64,000 nucleotides of DNA from Paenibacillus sp. 1_12 (GCF_900114475.1 NZ_FOTE01000002.1:1-64000); one strand, 5' to 3'; positions 9,310 through 18,223 are shown, numbered from the stretch's first letter. Notes: a model not told the origin generated them from the sequence alone. Translations and numbers: made by a program.

Positions 9310-10098
9310 TTATCGTTTTGTAAAGTAGCTTAAACCCAGAAGTCTTTCAATAAGGAATAATAAAACTATGGTCAAGATCATAAGCAATACAGAAATCGCG
9401 GCAAGGGTCGGATCAAAATGATTTTCCAAATATGATAACATCTGAATGGGGAACGTACTGACTCCCGGTCCTGTCATAAAGACGGATATTTCGACATTAT
9501 TGAAGGAATCCAGAAAAGCGATAATGATCGCAGCCAAAATACCTGACTTGATATTAGGCAGCACCACAATAAAAAAGGTTTTCAAACGATTGGCTCCCAG
9601 ACTTAATGCAGCTTCTTCAATTGAAAAATCAAAATTGGACAAACTCGAAGCGATAACACGAATCGTAAATGGAAGCATAATAACCGTATGCCCGATAAAC
9701 AGCGCAGTCATCATAGGCAACTGGTAAGCGACAATCAAATATTTAAGCATTGTAAAACCCATTACGATTCCGGGTATCAATATCGGAGAAATAAATAAGG
9801 AGTTCCATGCTTCTTTCCCTTTAAAATCGAACCGGCTTAACGCATATGCAGCAGGTATGCCGATCAGCAGCGCCAACAGATTACCTACCAAGGAAACGAT
9901 GATCGAGATTTTGAACGTATCCATAAACATCGATTGTTTAAAAATATTTTCGTACCATTTCAAGGAAAATCCCTGCGGAGGAAATTTCATAATCGTCCCA
10001 GGCTCAAATGAGGTAGCGGCGATAATCAGCAAAGGACTCAGCAGCAATATGTAAATAAGCAACGTAAATAGGGCAAGCCCTCGATTCTTCTCCTGCAT
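9310..10098 (-). CDS. ABC importer permease, PotC-like
   Basis: This 262-residue inner-membrane protein has about six hydrophobic spans. The BPD-type coupling loop reads EEAALSLGANRLKTFFIVVLPNI (residues about 166-188; the EAA-x3-G motif that docks on the ATPase). It pairs with the permease encoded eight bases upstream to form the heterodimeric pore. It belongs to the PotC/spermidine-type family by overall form. Within this operon the substrate is probably a nucleoside. Confidence 0.84.
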   Translation of the reverse strand: MQEKNRGLALFTLLIYILLLSPLLIIAATSFEPGTIMKFPPQGFSLKWYENIFKQSMFMDTFKISIIVSLVGNLLALLIGIPAAYALSRFDFKGKEAWNSLFISPILIPGIVMGFTMLKYLIVAYQLPMMTALFIGHTVIMLPFTIRVIASSLSNFDFSIEEAALSLGANRLKTFFIVVLPNIKSGILAAIIIAFLDSFNNVEISVFMTGPGVSTFPIQMLSYLENHFDPTLAAISVLLMILTIVLLFLIERLLGLSYFTKR

Positions 10099-10105
10099 GC
10101 CCCTA

Positions 10106-10927
10106 CTACCCCTTCACACTTAATTTAGTCGAAATTTTCGTCATCAAGCCGATAACAATTAAAGTAATCACAATCATGATCGTCGCAACTACCGATGCGG
10201 AGTACCAATCATTCAAAGTGATTGCATTTTGATATAAAAAGGTGGAAATGACCCGCTTCTTGCCCCCCAGCACCGATGGTGTTGTATAAGCAGTCATACT
10301 TCCCACAAATACCAAGATACTGCCAAGAATCAATCCAGGTATGCTGAGTGGAAAAATAATTTTGCGGAATACGGTAAGTCGGGAAGCCCCCAAGCTTTCT
10401 GCCGCTTTAACAAGATCAGGATCGATATTTTCCATCACACCGACCAAAGAAATAATAATCAATGGCAGGAAGAGATGAATCAGTCCGATCATTACTGCAG
10501 TAGGTGTATACAATATTTCCAGCGGCTGCTGGATCAGACCGAGTGACATCAGAGAATTGTTAAGCAGCCCTTTTTTACCTAATATAATAATCCAGCTGAA
10601 CGACCTGACTACCGAGCTTGTGAGCAGCGGAAAAATCGCCAAAGCCAGCATAATCCCCTTCATTCTTGGGCTTTGTCTGGAGATAAAGTAAGCAACTGGA
10701 AATCCGATGACAATACACAAAATCGTCGTGACCGTACTGACCTGCATCGTGGTGAGCAAGATATTCAAAAAATATTGATCCTGCAAAAAATGCATATAGC
10801 CGTTGAACGTAAAATTCCCCTTTTGAAAAAAAGTTGATCCTATCGTCATGATGATCGGTACGAGCATGAACAGGGTCAGGAATAACAGTCCCGGCAGCAT
10901 TAATAAATATACGTATTTCTTTTTCAC
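10106..10927 (-). CDS. ABC importer permease, PotB-like
   Basis: This permease starts at GTG 10927, eight bases after AAAGGGGG, giving 273 residues. The open frame reaches back to 11014, but that part overlaps the nucleoside hydrolase gene and lacks a ribosome site. It opens with a membrane span (YVYLLMLPGLLFLTLFMLVP). It carries the coupling motif KAAESLGASRLTVFRKIIFPL near residue 200, the EAA loop of binding-protein-dependent permeases. It partners the PotC-like subunit encoded next. Confidence 0.84.
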   Translation of the reverse strand: MKKKYVYLLMLPGLLFLTLFMLVPIIMTIGSTFFQKGNFTFNGYMHFLQDQYFLNILLTTMQVSTVTTILCIVIGFPVAYFISRQSPRMKGIMLALAIFPLLTSSVVRSFSWIIILGKKGLLNNSLMSLGLIQQPLEILYTPTAVMIGLIHLFLPLIIISLVGVMENIDPDLVKAAESLGASRLTVFRKIIFPLSIPGLILGSILVFVGSMTAYTTPSVLGGKKRVISTFLYQNAITLNDWYSASVVATIMIVITLIVIGLMTKISTKLSVKG

Positions 10928-10953
10928 GGAAGCTACCCCCTTTTCCCGGTTCC

Positions 10954-11886
10954 CTAAGTACGCAGCGTTTGCACAAACAGCCGCAAAAATGCTTCGGCAT
11001 CTACATCCGTACACACACGGACATTAGGCTCCCGCTTCAATCGGTTTTGAAAATCACAAATCGTTTGCCCGTCACAAAGCTCACTGCGGGTCTCGATGTC
11101 TACATAATAAGGTTGAGTCGTCACCAGTTCTGGACGCAAAGCAACACCTACAGCCAACGGATCATGGAGTGCACAGGCTTGAACCTGGTTTCTTTCAAAA
11201 TATCGTTTCATATAATCAGAAGTACTTTCCTTCACATAATGACCGATCGGGGTATCTCCGAGTTCCGCAATATGCTCGCTACTTAGCAGCGCTTGCCGCG
11301 TCACATCCAGCCCTACGAGCGTCAGTAAAGGAAATCCGGCATGAAGAACGACTTTGACAGCTTCGGGATCGACATACATGTTATATTCAGCGACTGGCGT
11401 TATATTGCCAAACCCTTTAACCACGCCGCCCATGAAAATGACTTCCTTGACTTCGTGGATCAATTGCGGCCGCTTCATCAAGGCCAACGCCAGATTCGTC
11501 ATAGGCGCAGTCAAAATCAACGTAATCTCCCCAGGGTAACGCATCACCTGCTCGATGATGTAATCAGGAGCAAACCCTTCCGTAATGGAAGTATGTACGG
11601 GCATATCACGGAGCGCTCCGCCAATTCCATCTTTGCCATGAACGGAATGTTCGAAAACAGGAGGTCTCATTAAAGGCTTCTCTGCCCCTCTGACAACGGG
11701 AATCTGCTGCTCAACTCCGAGCAGCTGCAAAATTTTGCATGTATTGCTCGTCGCTGTATCGACCGAAACATTGCCATTGACAGTTGTAATCCCTACAATA
11801 TCCATTTCACCGCTTTTGACTGCAAGGATGATGCCTAAGGCATCATCCACACCGGTATCCACATCAAGGATAACCTTTTTTTTCAT
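10954..11886 (-). CDS. Inosine-uridine-type nucleoside hydrolase
   Basis: This 310-residue enzyme splits ribonucleosides into ribose and free base. The N-terminal calcium-binding motif DVDTGVDDAL (residues 8-17) is diagnostic of the IU-NH family, and a second family block, HDPLAVGVAL, lies near the C-terminus. The start MKKKVILD follows GGGAGAGAAG; the frame stays open 15 codons further upstream, overlapping the binding-protein gene. Its place between the binding protein and the permeases ties the transporter to nucleosides. Purine versus pyrimidine preference is not certain, but the downstream adenine deaminase favours purines. Confidence 0.9.
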   Translation of the reverse strand: MKKKVILDVDTGVDDALGIILAVKSGEMDIVGITTVNGNVSVDTATSNTCKILQLLGVEQQIPVVRGAEKPLMRPPVFEHSVHGKDGIGGALRDMPVHTSITEGFAPDYIIEQVMRYPGEITLILTAPMTNLALALMKRPQLIHEVKEVIFMGGVVKGFGNITPVAEYNMYVDPEAVKVVLHAGFPLLTLVGLDVTRQALLSSEHIAELGDTPIGHYVKESTSDYMKRYFERNQVQACALHDPLAVGVALRPELVTTQPYYVDIETRSELCDGQTICDFQNRLKREPNVRVCTDVDAEAFLRLFVQTLRT

Positions 11887-11914
11887 TGTGCTCTTCTCTC
11901 CCATGCTTCCAGGT

Positions 11915-13006
11915 TTATTGTGCAAGCTCACGGTTCCAACGGTCAGTCCATTTCTTTAAGTTATCATTAACAAATTTAGCATCTAGCTTGCGCAGCTTGT
12001 TAATAACTTCGGCACCGTAGGTTACTCCCTTTGCTTCCTCATCTGTCAATTTCACTTCTTTGTTGGTAGGAGAAGAAATTTTGGCTTTAGCCATTTTTTC
12101 TTGTACCTCTTTGCTCAAATACCAGTTAATCAATTCTTCAGCAAGCTGTTTATTTTTAGAGCCTTTTACAACATTGATTGTATTCAAAACCGCATATCCG
12201 CCTTCTTGTGGCGTCACAAACTTGGCATCAGGCACACCTGCTTGAAGATCCTTAAAGTAGCTGTCCATGAAAGGACCAGCAGCAATTTCGCCTTGAGCAA
12301 ACATCGTCACAAAATCAGCAGTCTTTCCGTAATATTTAACGACCGACGGATTCAACTCTTTTAATTTAGCAAATGCCTGATCTTCATTAAAGGTACTGTT
12401 TCCAGCAATAAGTGAAGCCGCATCGATCATCATCGGGCCGCTAGTCGTTGTAATACCAGGCAGCGTCAATTTTTTTGCCAATTCCGGACTCCAAAGGTCC
12501 TTCCATGATTTAATTTCGGATTTCACCAGCTTCGGATTATAAGCTATTCCCAGTTGGTTTACTGTGTATGCAGGCCCATAATCTGCTCCAAGCGGTGCTT
12601 TGGCAATATCATAGAGCTGACTAAGGTTAGGAAGTCGTGCAGGATCGATCTTCTCGACAACACCGGCGTCAATCGCTTGTTGGGTGTAGTAATCAGACAA
12701 GAACAGAACATCCACTGCTGAGCTTCCTTGCTGTACCTTATTTAATCGTTCCGCATTATTTCCGATTTCAAACACGACTTTGGCATTAAACTTTTTCTCA
12801 AAAGGAACAATAACCTCTTTATTGCTAATATCGTCATTAGACCATGTAGAGACAACCAATTTGGTAGGTTCGCCGCTTGCTGCTGGCGTTCCTGTTGAAG
12901 AGGCTGCCGGAGTTCCGCTGCCCGCCTTACCGTCTGTACCACACCCAGCTAAAGCCATTGCCACACAAGTAACTGAAAGCGCACTGCTGATCATTTTTTT
13001 CTTCAT
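11915..13006 (-). CDS. Extracellular solute-binding lipoprotein of the importer
   Basis: This 363-residue protein has a lipoprotein signal peptide with lipobox LAGC (Cys22) and a Ser/Thr/Ala/Gly-rich linker. A periplasmic-binding fold follows (KLVVSTWSNDDISNKEVIVPFEKKFNAKVVFE), resembling the PotD/F or iron-type family 1 binding proteins. It would be tethered outside the membrane and deliver substrate to the two permeases. It is the first gene of the salvage operon. The leader contains a strong terminator-like hairpin (13057-13109). Predicted ligand: a nucleoside or base, inferred from operon partners only. Confidence 0.87.
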   Translation of the reverse strand: MKKKMISSALSVTCVAMALAGCGTDGKAGSGTPAASSTGTPAASGEPTKLVVSTWSNDDISNKEVIVPFEKKFNAKVVFEIGNNAERLNKVQQGSSAVDVLFLSDYYTQQAIDAGVVEKIDPARLPNLSQLYDIAKAPLGADYGPAYTVNQLGIAYNPKLVKSEIKSWKDLWSPELAKKLTLPGITTTSGPMMIDAASLIAGNSTFNEDQAFAKLKELNPSVVKYYGKTADFVTMFAQGEIAAGPFMDSYFKDLQAGVPDAKFVTPQEGGYAVLNTINVVKGSKNKQLAEELINWYLSKEVQEKMAKAKISSPTNKEVKLTDEEAKGVTYGAEVINKLRKLDAKFVNDNLKKWTDRWNRELAQ

Positions 13007-13056
13007 CTCTAATCTTCACCTATCCCTTTTTTATATTAGTGAGCTATAAAAATAAA

Positions 13057-13109
13057 AAAGAAAAGTACTCCTGATAGAATAAAAACTTCTAACAAGAACA
13101 CTTTTCTTT
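13057..13109 (-). terminator. Long terminator-like hairpin in the leader of the nucleoside operon
   Basis: Two 23-base arms (13057-13079 and 13087-13109) pair around a 7-base loop with one mismatch and three G-U pairs. On the minus strand the hairpin is followed by CTTTTTTATTTTTAT, a good U-tract. It lies 87 bases past the stop of the DUF2294 gene and 51 bases before the binding-protein start. It could end the upstream gene or attenuate the operon. No purine-riboswitch core was recognised in 13110-13195. Confidence 0.75.
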
Positions 13110-13195
13110 GTAAACAAAGTAAAGCGATATTTGTTGGGAAAAGGGGTTATCTCCTAAGATAGATCAAAAGAGATCGACCGTTTATTCGATTCATT

Positions 13196-13576
13196 CTAAG
13201 CTTGTCTGACAATGATGTTCGTAATCGCCCATTGCGTCTGTGGATCATAATCTCTCAAAACGGCTTCCAAATCCAGCTTCAGCTCTTCTTCAAGCCGCTC
13301 TTTTAATTTCTTCTTGTAAATCGAAGACATATAAAAATCGACCTCATACTTAAGATTAGGAGCTTCCCCCTCCAATGCCGCCGAGCGGGGTGAGCGTCGG
13401 TGCTTGGCTACAAAAGTAATCAAATTATGATCGAAGGTAACTTTTAACAGCGTGGTTCCAAATCCGAATAGCTCCTTGGATATATCATTATAAATGTGAC
13501 ACAACTGCTTCTTGCCTTCATTAGTATCTAGTGAAAGAATGTGATCACCTTCTATAACGATTATTGCAATTCTCAT
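13196..13576 (-). CDS. DUF2294 (MpsC-like) protein
   Basis: This 126-residue soluble protein matches, from memory, the DUF2294 family, which includes MpsC of Na+-translocating membrane-potential systems. Family-like blocks are HIYNDISKELFGFGTTLLKVTF (about 27-48) and FYMSSIYKKKLKERLEEELKLDLEAVLRDYDPQT (about 81-114). No membrane segment or catalytic motif is visible. It stands alone between the serS leader (divergent) and the nucleoside operon. No MpsA/MpsB partner lies in the window, so a role in ion transport is not supported here. Confidence 0.6.
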   Translation of the reverse strand: MRIAIIVIEGDHILSLDTNEGKKQLCHIYNDISKELFGFGTTLLKVTFDHNLITFVAKHRRSPRSAALEGEAPNLKYEVDFYMSSIYKKKLKERLEEELKLDLEAVLRDYDPQTQWAITNIIVRQA

Positions 13577-13736
13577 CAGTCCAAACCTAATGTTAGGTAA
13601 TGTACCGTTGAATCAGATTTATTCGTTTTGCGTAAGTTAATATTATATGAAGATTGGGTATATATCAAGGTTATTTTCGTTATTTCCTGAAATCGACCTC
13701 TCATTTTGGTATTTTCATCCATTTTCGGTGTCTCTA

Positions 13737-13766
13737 TTGTAAAAAATCATTCATTTGGGTTATAAT
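13737..13766 (+). promoter_or_regulatory. Sigma-A promoter of the serS T-box leader
   Basis: TTGTAA at 13737-13742, an 18-base spacer, and a perfect TATAAT at 13761-13766, directly before the T-box leader. Confidence 0.6.
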
Positions 13767-13772
13767 TAGACT

Positions 13773-14001
13773 ACATGCTCGTAAATTACCGAACAATAGG
13801 CCGATGAAGAGATTCCAACTCGGAGGCGTTCTCGTCAAGGAGAAGCAGGATTTGAAGTATCCTAAGCTGCTCTCCCTAATTTAACCGGCCCCGCCCGTTA
13901 TCGCGGAACCAGAGAAGGTCAGACAGCTCAATACTGTCTGGTCAAATTGGGTGGCACCGCGAGAATAACGCTCCTCGTCCCATGGGATGAGGGCGTTTTT
14001 T
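13773..14001 (+). promoter_or_regulatory. T-box riboswitch leader of serS
   Basis: The conserved T-box sequence GGGTGGCACCGCGAG lies at about 13949-13963. It is followed by a terminator (13967-13996) whose arms pair from AACGC to GCGTT before a six-T run. Uncharged tRNA-Ser would pair with a specifier codon in stem I and with the T-box bulge, favouring the antiterminator. I could not fix the specifier triplet by eye; the serine assignment comes from the downstream synthetase gene. Confidence 0.88.
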
Positions 14002-14030
14002 GCATTCTAACTTATAAGGAGCGCGGTGTC

Positions 14031-15341
14031 ATGTTAAATATTCAAACAATCCGGGACAACAAGGAAAGGCTTCAGGAAGTAGCTGATCAAAAAGGAATTA
14101 AGGTATCCATCACTCAATTACTCGAATGGGATGATCAGAAACGACAGCTGCTCCAACAGGTGGAACAGCTGCGTCAGCGTAGAAACAAGCACACACAGGA
14201 ATTTCAATCGCTCGCTCAGAACGGGACAGCTAATGGAATTAACATCGATTCCCCGGAAGCTAGGCAGCTCAAGCAGACGGTAAAGGAAATTAATAACCAA
14301 CTAACCGGCATGGAGACTAAGCTTGCCGAAGTGGAGCAGCCTTTAAATAGTCTGCTGCTGCTCGTTCCTAATCTAGTGTCACCTGACACACCAACCGGTC
14401 GGTCAGACGCAGACAATGTCGAAATTCACGTTCATGGGGTGCCAACGGAATTCGACTTCGAGCATCGTGATCATGTAGCATTAGGTGAGCTTCACGAGAT
14501 CATCGATCTTCCCCGCGGTGTCAAGACAGCGGGAACTCGCAACTACTATTTAAAAGGAAACGGAGCACTGCTTCATCGCGCCGTACAGCAATTAGCGCTT
14601 GACCTGCTCATCCAAAGAGGTTTTACGCTGCTGGAGGTCCCTCTGCTTGTACGCAGCGCATCACTCACCAACACTGGATTTTTCCCGCTCGGAGAAGATC
14701 AGACCTACCGGATTGAACATGAAGACAAGTGGCTGGTTGGAACCTCTGAGGTTCCGCTTGTCGCTTATTACGGCAATGAAATTGTGGATGTATCAGAACC
14801 AATTCGACTGGCTGCCGTCTCCACCTGCTTCCGTAATGAAGTCGGTTCTTCAGGTAGGGATGTGCATGGTTTATACCGTGTTCATCAATTCGCCAAGGTC
14901 GAGCAGGTCATTCTTTGTGAAGCGAATTTGGAGATGGCAGAGGCTCTTTTGCAGGAAATTACGCACAATGCCGAACAATTATTACAGCTGCTAGAGCTGC
15001 CTTATCGGGTCATGAGTGTCTGCACCGGCGATATGTCGCAAAAAACGTATAAGCAGTTTGATATCGAAACCTGGATGCCCAGCCGACAGGCTTACGGAGA
15101 AACTCACTCATCATCGAGCCTACTCGACTTTCAGACCAGGCGTTCACAGATCCGGTATCGGGATGCTCAAGGGAAGCTTGGTTATTGCTACAGCTTAAAC
15201 AATACGGCTGTAGCTTCACCTCGGATTCTGATTCCACTGCTGGAAAATCATCAGCAAGAGGACGGCTCGATCTGCATTCCGAAGGCTTTGCAGCCTTATA
15301 TGAATGGAATGTCCAAACTCGTGCCGAGCAGCTCTGAGTGA
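14031..15341 (+). CDS. serS: Divergent seryl-tRNA synthetase, T-box controlled
   Basis: This 436-residue class II synthetase charges tRNA-Ser. It has the N-terminal two-helix coiled-coil arm (residues about 25-105). Motif 2 reads FRNEVGSSGRDVHGLYRVHQF and motif 3 NNTAVASPRILIPLLEN. Standard bacterial SerRS has GSAGRDTRGLIRQHQF and NGSGLAVGR, so this copy differs at several conserved positions and its GLYRVHQF resembles eukaryotic or organellar forms. The ATG at 14031 follows AAGGAG. A T-box leader controls it. It is probably a second, inducible SerRS; the housekeeping copy is not in the window. Confidence 0.85.
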   Translation: MLNIQTIRDNKERLQEVADQKGIKVSITQLLEWDDQKRQLLQQVEQLRQRRNKHTQEFQSLAQNGTANGINIDSPEARQLKQTVKEINNQLTGMETKLAEVEQPLNSLLLLVPNLVSPDTPTGRSDADNVEIHVHGVPTEFDFEHRDHVALGELHEIIDLPRGVKTAGTRNYYLKGNGALLHRAVQQLALDLLIQRGFTLLEVPLLVRSASLTNTGFFPLGEDQTYRIEHEDKWLVGTSEVPLVAYYGNEIVDVSEPIRLAAVSTCFRNEVGSSGRDVHGLYRVHQFAKVEQVILCEANLEMAEALLQEITHNAEQLLQLLELPYRVMSVCTGDMSQKTYKQFDIETWMPSRQAYGETHSSSSLLDFQTRRSQIRYRDAQGKLGYCYSLNNTAVASPRILIPLLENHQQEDGSICIPKALQPYMNGMSKLVPSSSE

Positions 15342-15418
15342 TCGTAGGCAGCTGCTAACCCTAGTTATGAATAACAGGCTGCGCAGATAATTACTGCTGC
15401 TGCCCTTCTAGCAACAAA

Positions 15419-15456
15419 AAACAGGCTGTGCTGGTAACCTACCAGACAGCCTGTTT
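15419..15456 (-). terminator. Terminator of leuCD
   Basis: A near-perfect 18-bp hairpin (AAACAGGCTGT ... ACAGCCTGTTT) is followed on the minus strand by TTTTTGTTGC. It lies 27 bases past the leuD stop and may also slow plus-strand transcripts from serS. Confidence 0.8.
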
Positions 15457-15483
15457 GCATAAGCTCGATGCTTATTGATCTAC

Positions 15484-16110
15484 TTACTTGTATGCTTCTT
15501 CATGCTTAACTGTACTCAAGATCGCTGTATGAGCTTGCTCATAAGCGGTGATATCTGCTTCATGCTTAAGCGTCAAACCGATATCATCCAAACCTTGCAG
15601 CAAGAATTGACGGCGATGCTCATCAATTTCGATATCAATGTCAAGACCTTGATCGTCAGTCAGCTTTTTGCTTTCCAAATCTACAGTCAGCTTATAGCCT
15701 TCTTGTTTAGCTGTACGTTGAAACAGTTCTTCGACCTGCTCTTCACTCAGTTTGATCGGCAGGATTCCGTTTTTAAAACAATTGTTAAAGAAGATGTCGG
15801 CATACGAAGGCGCAATAACGACCTTGAAGCCAAAATCCTGAATCGCCCATGGCGCATGCTCACGGGAAGAACCGCATCCGAAGTTAGCGCGGGAAATCAG
15901 GACGGAAGCGCCCTGGTAGCGCGGCTGGTTCAATGAAAATTCAGGAATAACATCACCCTTCGGGGTAAAACGCCATTCAAAAAACAAAAACTGTCCAAAA
16001 CCTGTACGTTCAATTCGTTTCAAAAATTGTTTAGGGATAATTGCATCTGTATCTACATTCACACGGTCAACTGGCCCAACAAGGCCTGTATGCTTGATAA
16101 ATGGTTCCAT
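15484..16110 (-). CDS. leuD: 3-isopropylmalate dehydratase small subunit
   Basis: This 208-residue subunit works with LeuC to isomerise 2-isopropylmalate to 3-isopropylmalate in leucine synthesis. The block [33 protein letters not shown] (about residues 75-107) is the swivelling-domain signature of the aconitase small subunit. A GAGGAG site precedes the ATG. It follows leuC by 31 bases on the same strand and is followed by a strong terminator. Confidence 0.95.
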   Translation of the reverse strand: MEPFIKHTGLVGPVDRVNVDTDAIIPKQFLKRIERTGFGQFLFFEWRFTPKGDVIPEFSLNQPRYQGASVLISRANFGCGSSREHAPWAIQDFGFKVVIAPSYADIFFNNCFKNGILPIKLSEEQVEELFQRTAKQEGYKLTVDLESKKLTDDQGLDIDIEIDEHRRQFLLQGLDDIGLTLKHEADITAYEQAHTAILSTVKHEEAYK

Positions 16111-16141
16111 GGATTTCGTCTCCTCACATCACGTTATTGAA

Positions 16142-17560
16142 TTAAGCTTGCTGCTTTACTTTAAATTTCCAATCGCGAACGTCTACAAAATGACCTTCGA
16201 TCGCAGCTGCTGCTGCCATTGCAGGAGATACCAGATGCGTACGTCCATCGCGCCCTTGACGTCCTTCAAAGTTACGGTTGGAGGTCGATGCGCAGCGTTG
16301 GCCCGGTTGAAGCACGTCCGGATTCATCGCTAGGCACATGCTGCAGCCAGCATCACGCCATTCAAAACCCGCTTCTGTAAAGATTTGATCCAGACCTTCT
16401 CTTTCCGCTTGCAGCTTCACACGACCGGAGCCGGGAACAACGATAGCTGTCAAAGTAGGCGAAACCTTATAGCCTTGAGCAATCGCAGCCGCTGCACGAA
16501 GATCCTCGATGCGGCCGTTTGTACAGGAGCCAATAAAGACATAATCAACAGCAAGCTCAGTCATCGGAGTACCCGGTGTCAAGCCCATATATTCAATAGC
16601 TTTCTCAGCAGCTTTACGCTCATTTTCAGTTGTAAAGCTTTGTGGATCCGGTACAAGCGCGGTTACATCTGTTCCCATACCAGGACTTGTTCCCCAGGTC
16701 ACTTGCGGAATCAAGCTTTCTGCATCAAAATCAACAACCCAATCATATTGCGCGCCTTCATCCGTAGTCAGTTGTTTCCATCTGTCTACAGCAACGTCAA
16801 AATCAGCACCTTGTGGTACATATTGACGGCCGCGCAGGTATTCAAAAGTAATCTCATCCGGAGCAATCAGACCTGCTCTTGCGCCGCCTTCAATGGACAT
16901 ATTACATACAGTCATTCTTTCTTCCATCGACAGGTTACGAATCGCTTCACCGGTATATTCAATAACATAGCCAGTTGCAAAATCCGTGCCGTACTTCGCA
17001 ATAACGCCAAGAATCAAATCCTTCGCAGTTACGCCTGGCTTCAGGTTGCCGTTAATGCGAACTTCTAGCGTTTTGGCTTTGGACTGCTGCAAGCATTGAG
17101 TAGCCATAACGTGCTCTACTTCACTTGTACCGATACCAAATGCCAGTGCGCCAAATGCACCGTGAGTGGACGTATGACTGTCACCGCACACAATCGTTTT
17201 GCCTGGATGCGTAAGACCAATCTCAGGTCCCATTACGTGAACGACACCTTGGTCAATATTATCAAGATCAAACAAGGTAACGCCAAAATCCTTACAGTTT
17301 TGCGACAACGTATCGATTTGCTGCTTGGAGATTGGATCTGTAATATTAAAACGGTCTTTCGTCGGCACGTTATGATCCATCGTAGCGTAAGTCAGATCAG
17401 GACGGCGAACCTTCCGGTTAGTCAGGCGAAGCCCTTCAAATGCTTGCGGGGACGTAACTTCATGAACCAGATGCAGGTCAATATAAATAATACTTGGTTT
17501 GCCTGCTTCCTGATGAATTACGTGATTGTCCCAAATTTTTTCGAACAACGTTTTTGCCAT
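16142..17560 (-). CDS. leuC: 3-isopropylmalate dehydratase large subunit
   Basis: This 472-residue aconitase-fold subunit carries the catalytic 4Fe-4S cluster. Cluster cysteines appear in FIGSCTNGR and [11 protein letters not shown], and [27 protein letters not shown] is the usual substrate block. The start [10 protein letters not shown] follows GAGGTGA; a frame extension to 17605 lacks support. Only leuC and leuD of the leucine pathway lie in the window, so leuA and leuB are elsewhere. A palindrome 80 bases upstream is a possible operator. Confidence 0.95.
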   Translation of the reverse strand: MAKTLFEKIWDNHVIHQEAGKPSIIYIDLHLVHEVTSPQAFEGLRLTNRKVRRPDLTYATMDHNVPTKDRFNITDPISKQQIDTLSQNCKDFGVTLFDLDNIDQGVVHVMGPEIGLTHPGKTIVCGDSHTSTHGAFGALAFGIGTSEVEHVMATQCLQQSKAKTLEVRINGNLKPGVTAKDLILGVIAKYGTDFATGYVIEYTGEAIRNLSMEERMTVCNMSIEGGARAGLIAPDEITFEYLRGRQYVPQGADFDVAVDRWKQLTTDEGAQYDWVVDFDAESLIPQVTWGTSPGMGTDVTALVPDPQSFTTENERKAAEKAIEYMGLTPGTPMTELAVDYVFIGSCTNGRIEDLRAAAAIAQGYKVSPTLTAIVVPGSGRVKLQAEREGLDQIFTEAGFEWRDAGCSMCLAMNPDVLQPGQRCASTSNRNFEGRQGRDGRTHLVSPAMAAAAAIEGHFVDVRDWKFKVKQQA

Positions 17561-17640
17561 CAGTATCACCTCATTATCAGGAATAAATATCTCTTGGTAC
17601 TTCATTAACCCATCCTATCATTTCTATATTCATTGTTCCA

Positions 17641-17653
17641 AGATATAATATCT
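17641..17653. promoter_or_regulatory. Palindrome upstream of leuC
   Basis: AGATATAATATCT is a perfect 13-base palindrome about 80 bases before the leuC start, within an AT-rich stretch that continues as ATAATATTGATAGG. It resembles the dyads bound by LysR-type activators, but the regulator is not identified. Confidence 0.35.
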
Positions 17654-17786
17654 ATAATATTGATAGGTAAATCGAATAAGCTGGGCAACAACAGCTTGTA
17701 CTCGCCAAGGCCGTCCTAGTTAAATTCGAATCACTCACAAATGATTTCTTACTCAGGCCTTGCAGGATCTTATCCAGATTCCCTTT

Positions 17787-17909
17787 TTAATAGTATCGAT
17801 CCCCAATTTGAACCTTAATAAACCCTGATCCCCAAAGAATCATTAAGCAAGCAAACAAACACATCATCGCCAGAAATAGCTCAAACAAACTGAAAACGTC
17901 TGTAAACAT
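17787..17909 (-). CDS. Small single-span membrane protein candidate, 40 residues
   Basis: An ATG ten bases after GGAG opens a 40-residue frame that starts MFTDVFSLFELFLAMMCLFA. A hydrophobic span runs over residues about 8-30, followed by a short polar tail ending DRYY. A good sigma-A-like promoter lies 56 bases upstream (17965-17993). It resembles small membrane peptides often missed by gene callers. I do not recognise a family, and function is unknown. It lies between the leuC leader and the plus-strand 28-residue gene. Confidence 0.4.
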   Translation of the reverse strand: MFTDVFSLFELFLAMMCLFACLMILWGSGFIKVQIGDRYY

Positions 17910-17964
17910 ATTTCATCAACTCCACATTTCCATAGTGTCTTATCCCATTCCATTTTCAATTATA

Positions 17965-17993
17965 ATAGTAAATTATTGGATGATTTTTGTCTA
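17965..17993 (-). promoter_or_regulatory. Promoter candidate for the 40-residue ORF
   Basis: On the minus strand TAGACA (17988-17993), a 17-base spacer and TACTAT (17965-17970) form a plausible sigma-A promoter directed at the small membrane protein candidate. Confidence 0.4.
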
Positions 17994-18079
17994 GAGTTAT
18001 ATCATGAAGAATTGCCGAATAACACTAACATCCTCTAGATATAATAAGCACAATCCATTACAAGGAGGGGACAAGCACA

Positions 18080-18166
18080 ATGGCCAAACAACAAGGGCAT
18101 GCGGCTCAAAACACAACCACACGTACTTCTGACAAAAAAAGCAGCAAAGCAGAAAGAAATAAATAA
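18080..18166 (+). CDS. Tiny basic hydrophilic protein, 28 residues
   Basis: An ATG nine bases after AAGGAGGGG opens a 28-residue frame (MAKQQGHAAQNTTTRTSDKK, then SSKAERNK). The frame is followed at once by a hairpin terminator. The excellent ribosome site, the clean terminator and the Lys/Gln/Ser/Thr-rich composition support a real gene. The composition recalls small spore or biofilm-associated peptides of Bacillales, but I cannot name the family. Confidence 0.55.
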   Translation: MAKQQGHAAQNTTTRTSDKKSSKAERNK

Positions 18167-18180
18167 CAGAAATAATAAAT

Positions 18181-18206
18181 AGCCCCCTACCAAGCTGTGG
18201 GGGCTT
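18181..18206. terminator. Terminator between the 28-residue gene and the Ni/Co transporter
   Basis: AGCCCCC pairs with GGGGGCT around a 12-base loop. It sits between two convergent genes and probably serves both; the flanking U-tracts are weak on each strand. Confidence 0.6.
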
Positions 18207-18223
18207 CAATCAACATGCCTTTC

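Noticed and set aside
13110-13195. Purine riboswitch upstream of the nucleoside operon
   Set aside because: The expected conserved core elements (TATA-type junction and paired loop motifs) were not found by eye.
13654-13884. Plus-strand 76-residue frame before serS
   Set aside because: It covers the promoter and stem I of the T-box leader and lacks a ribosome site.
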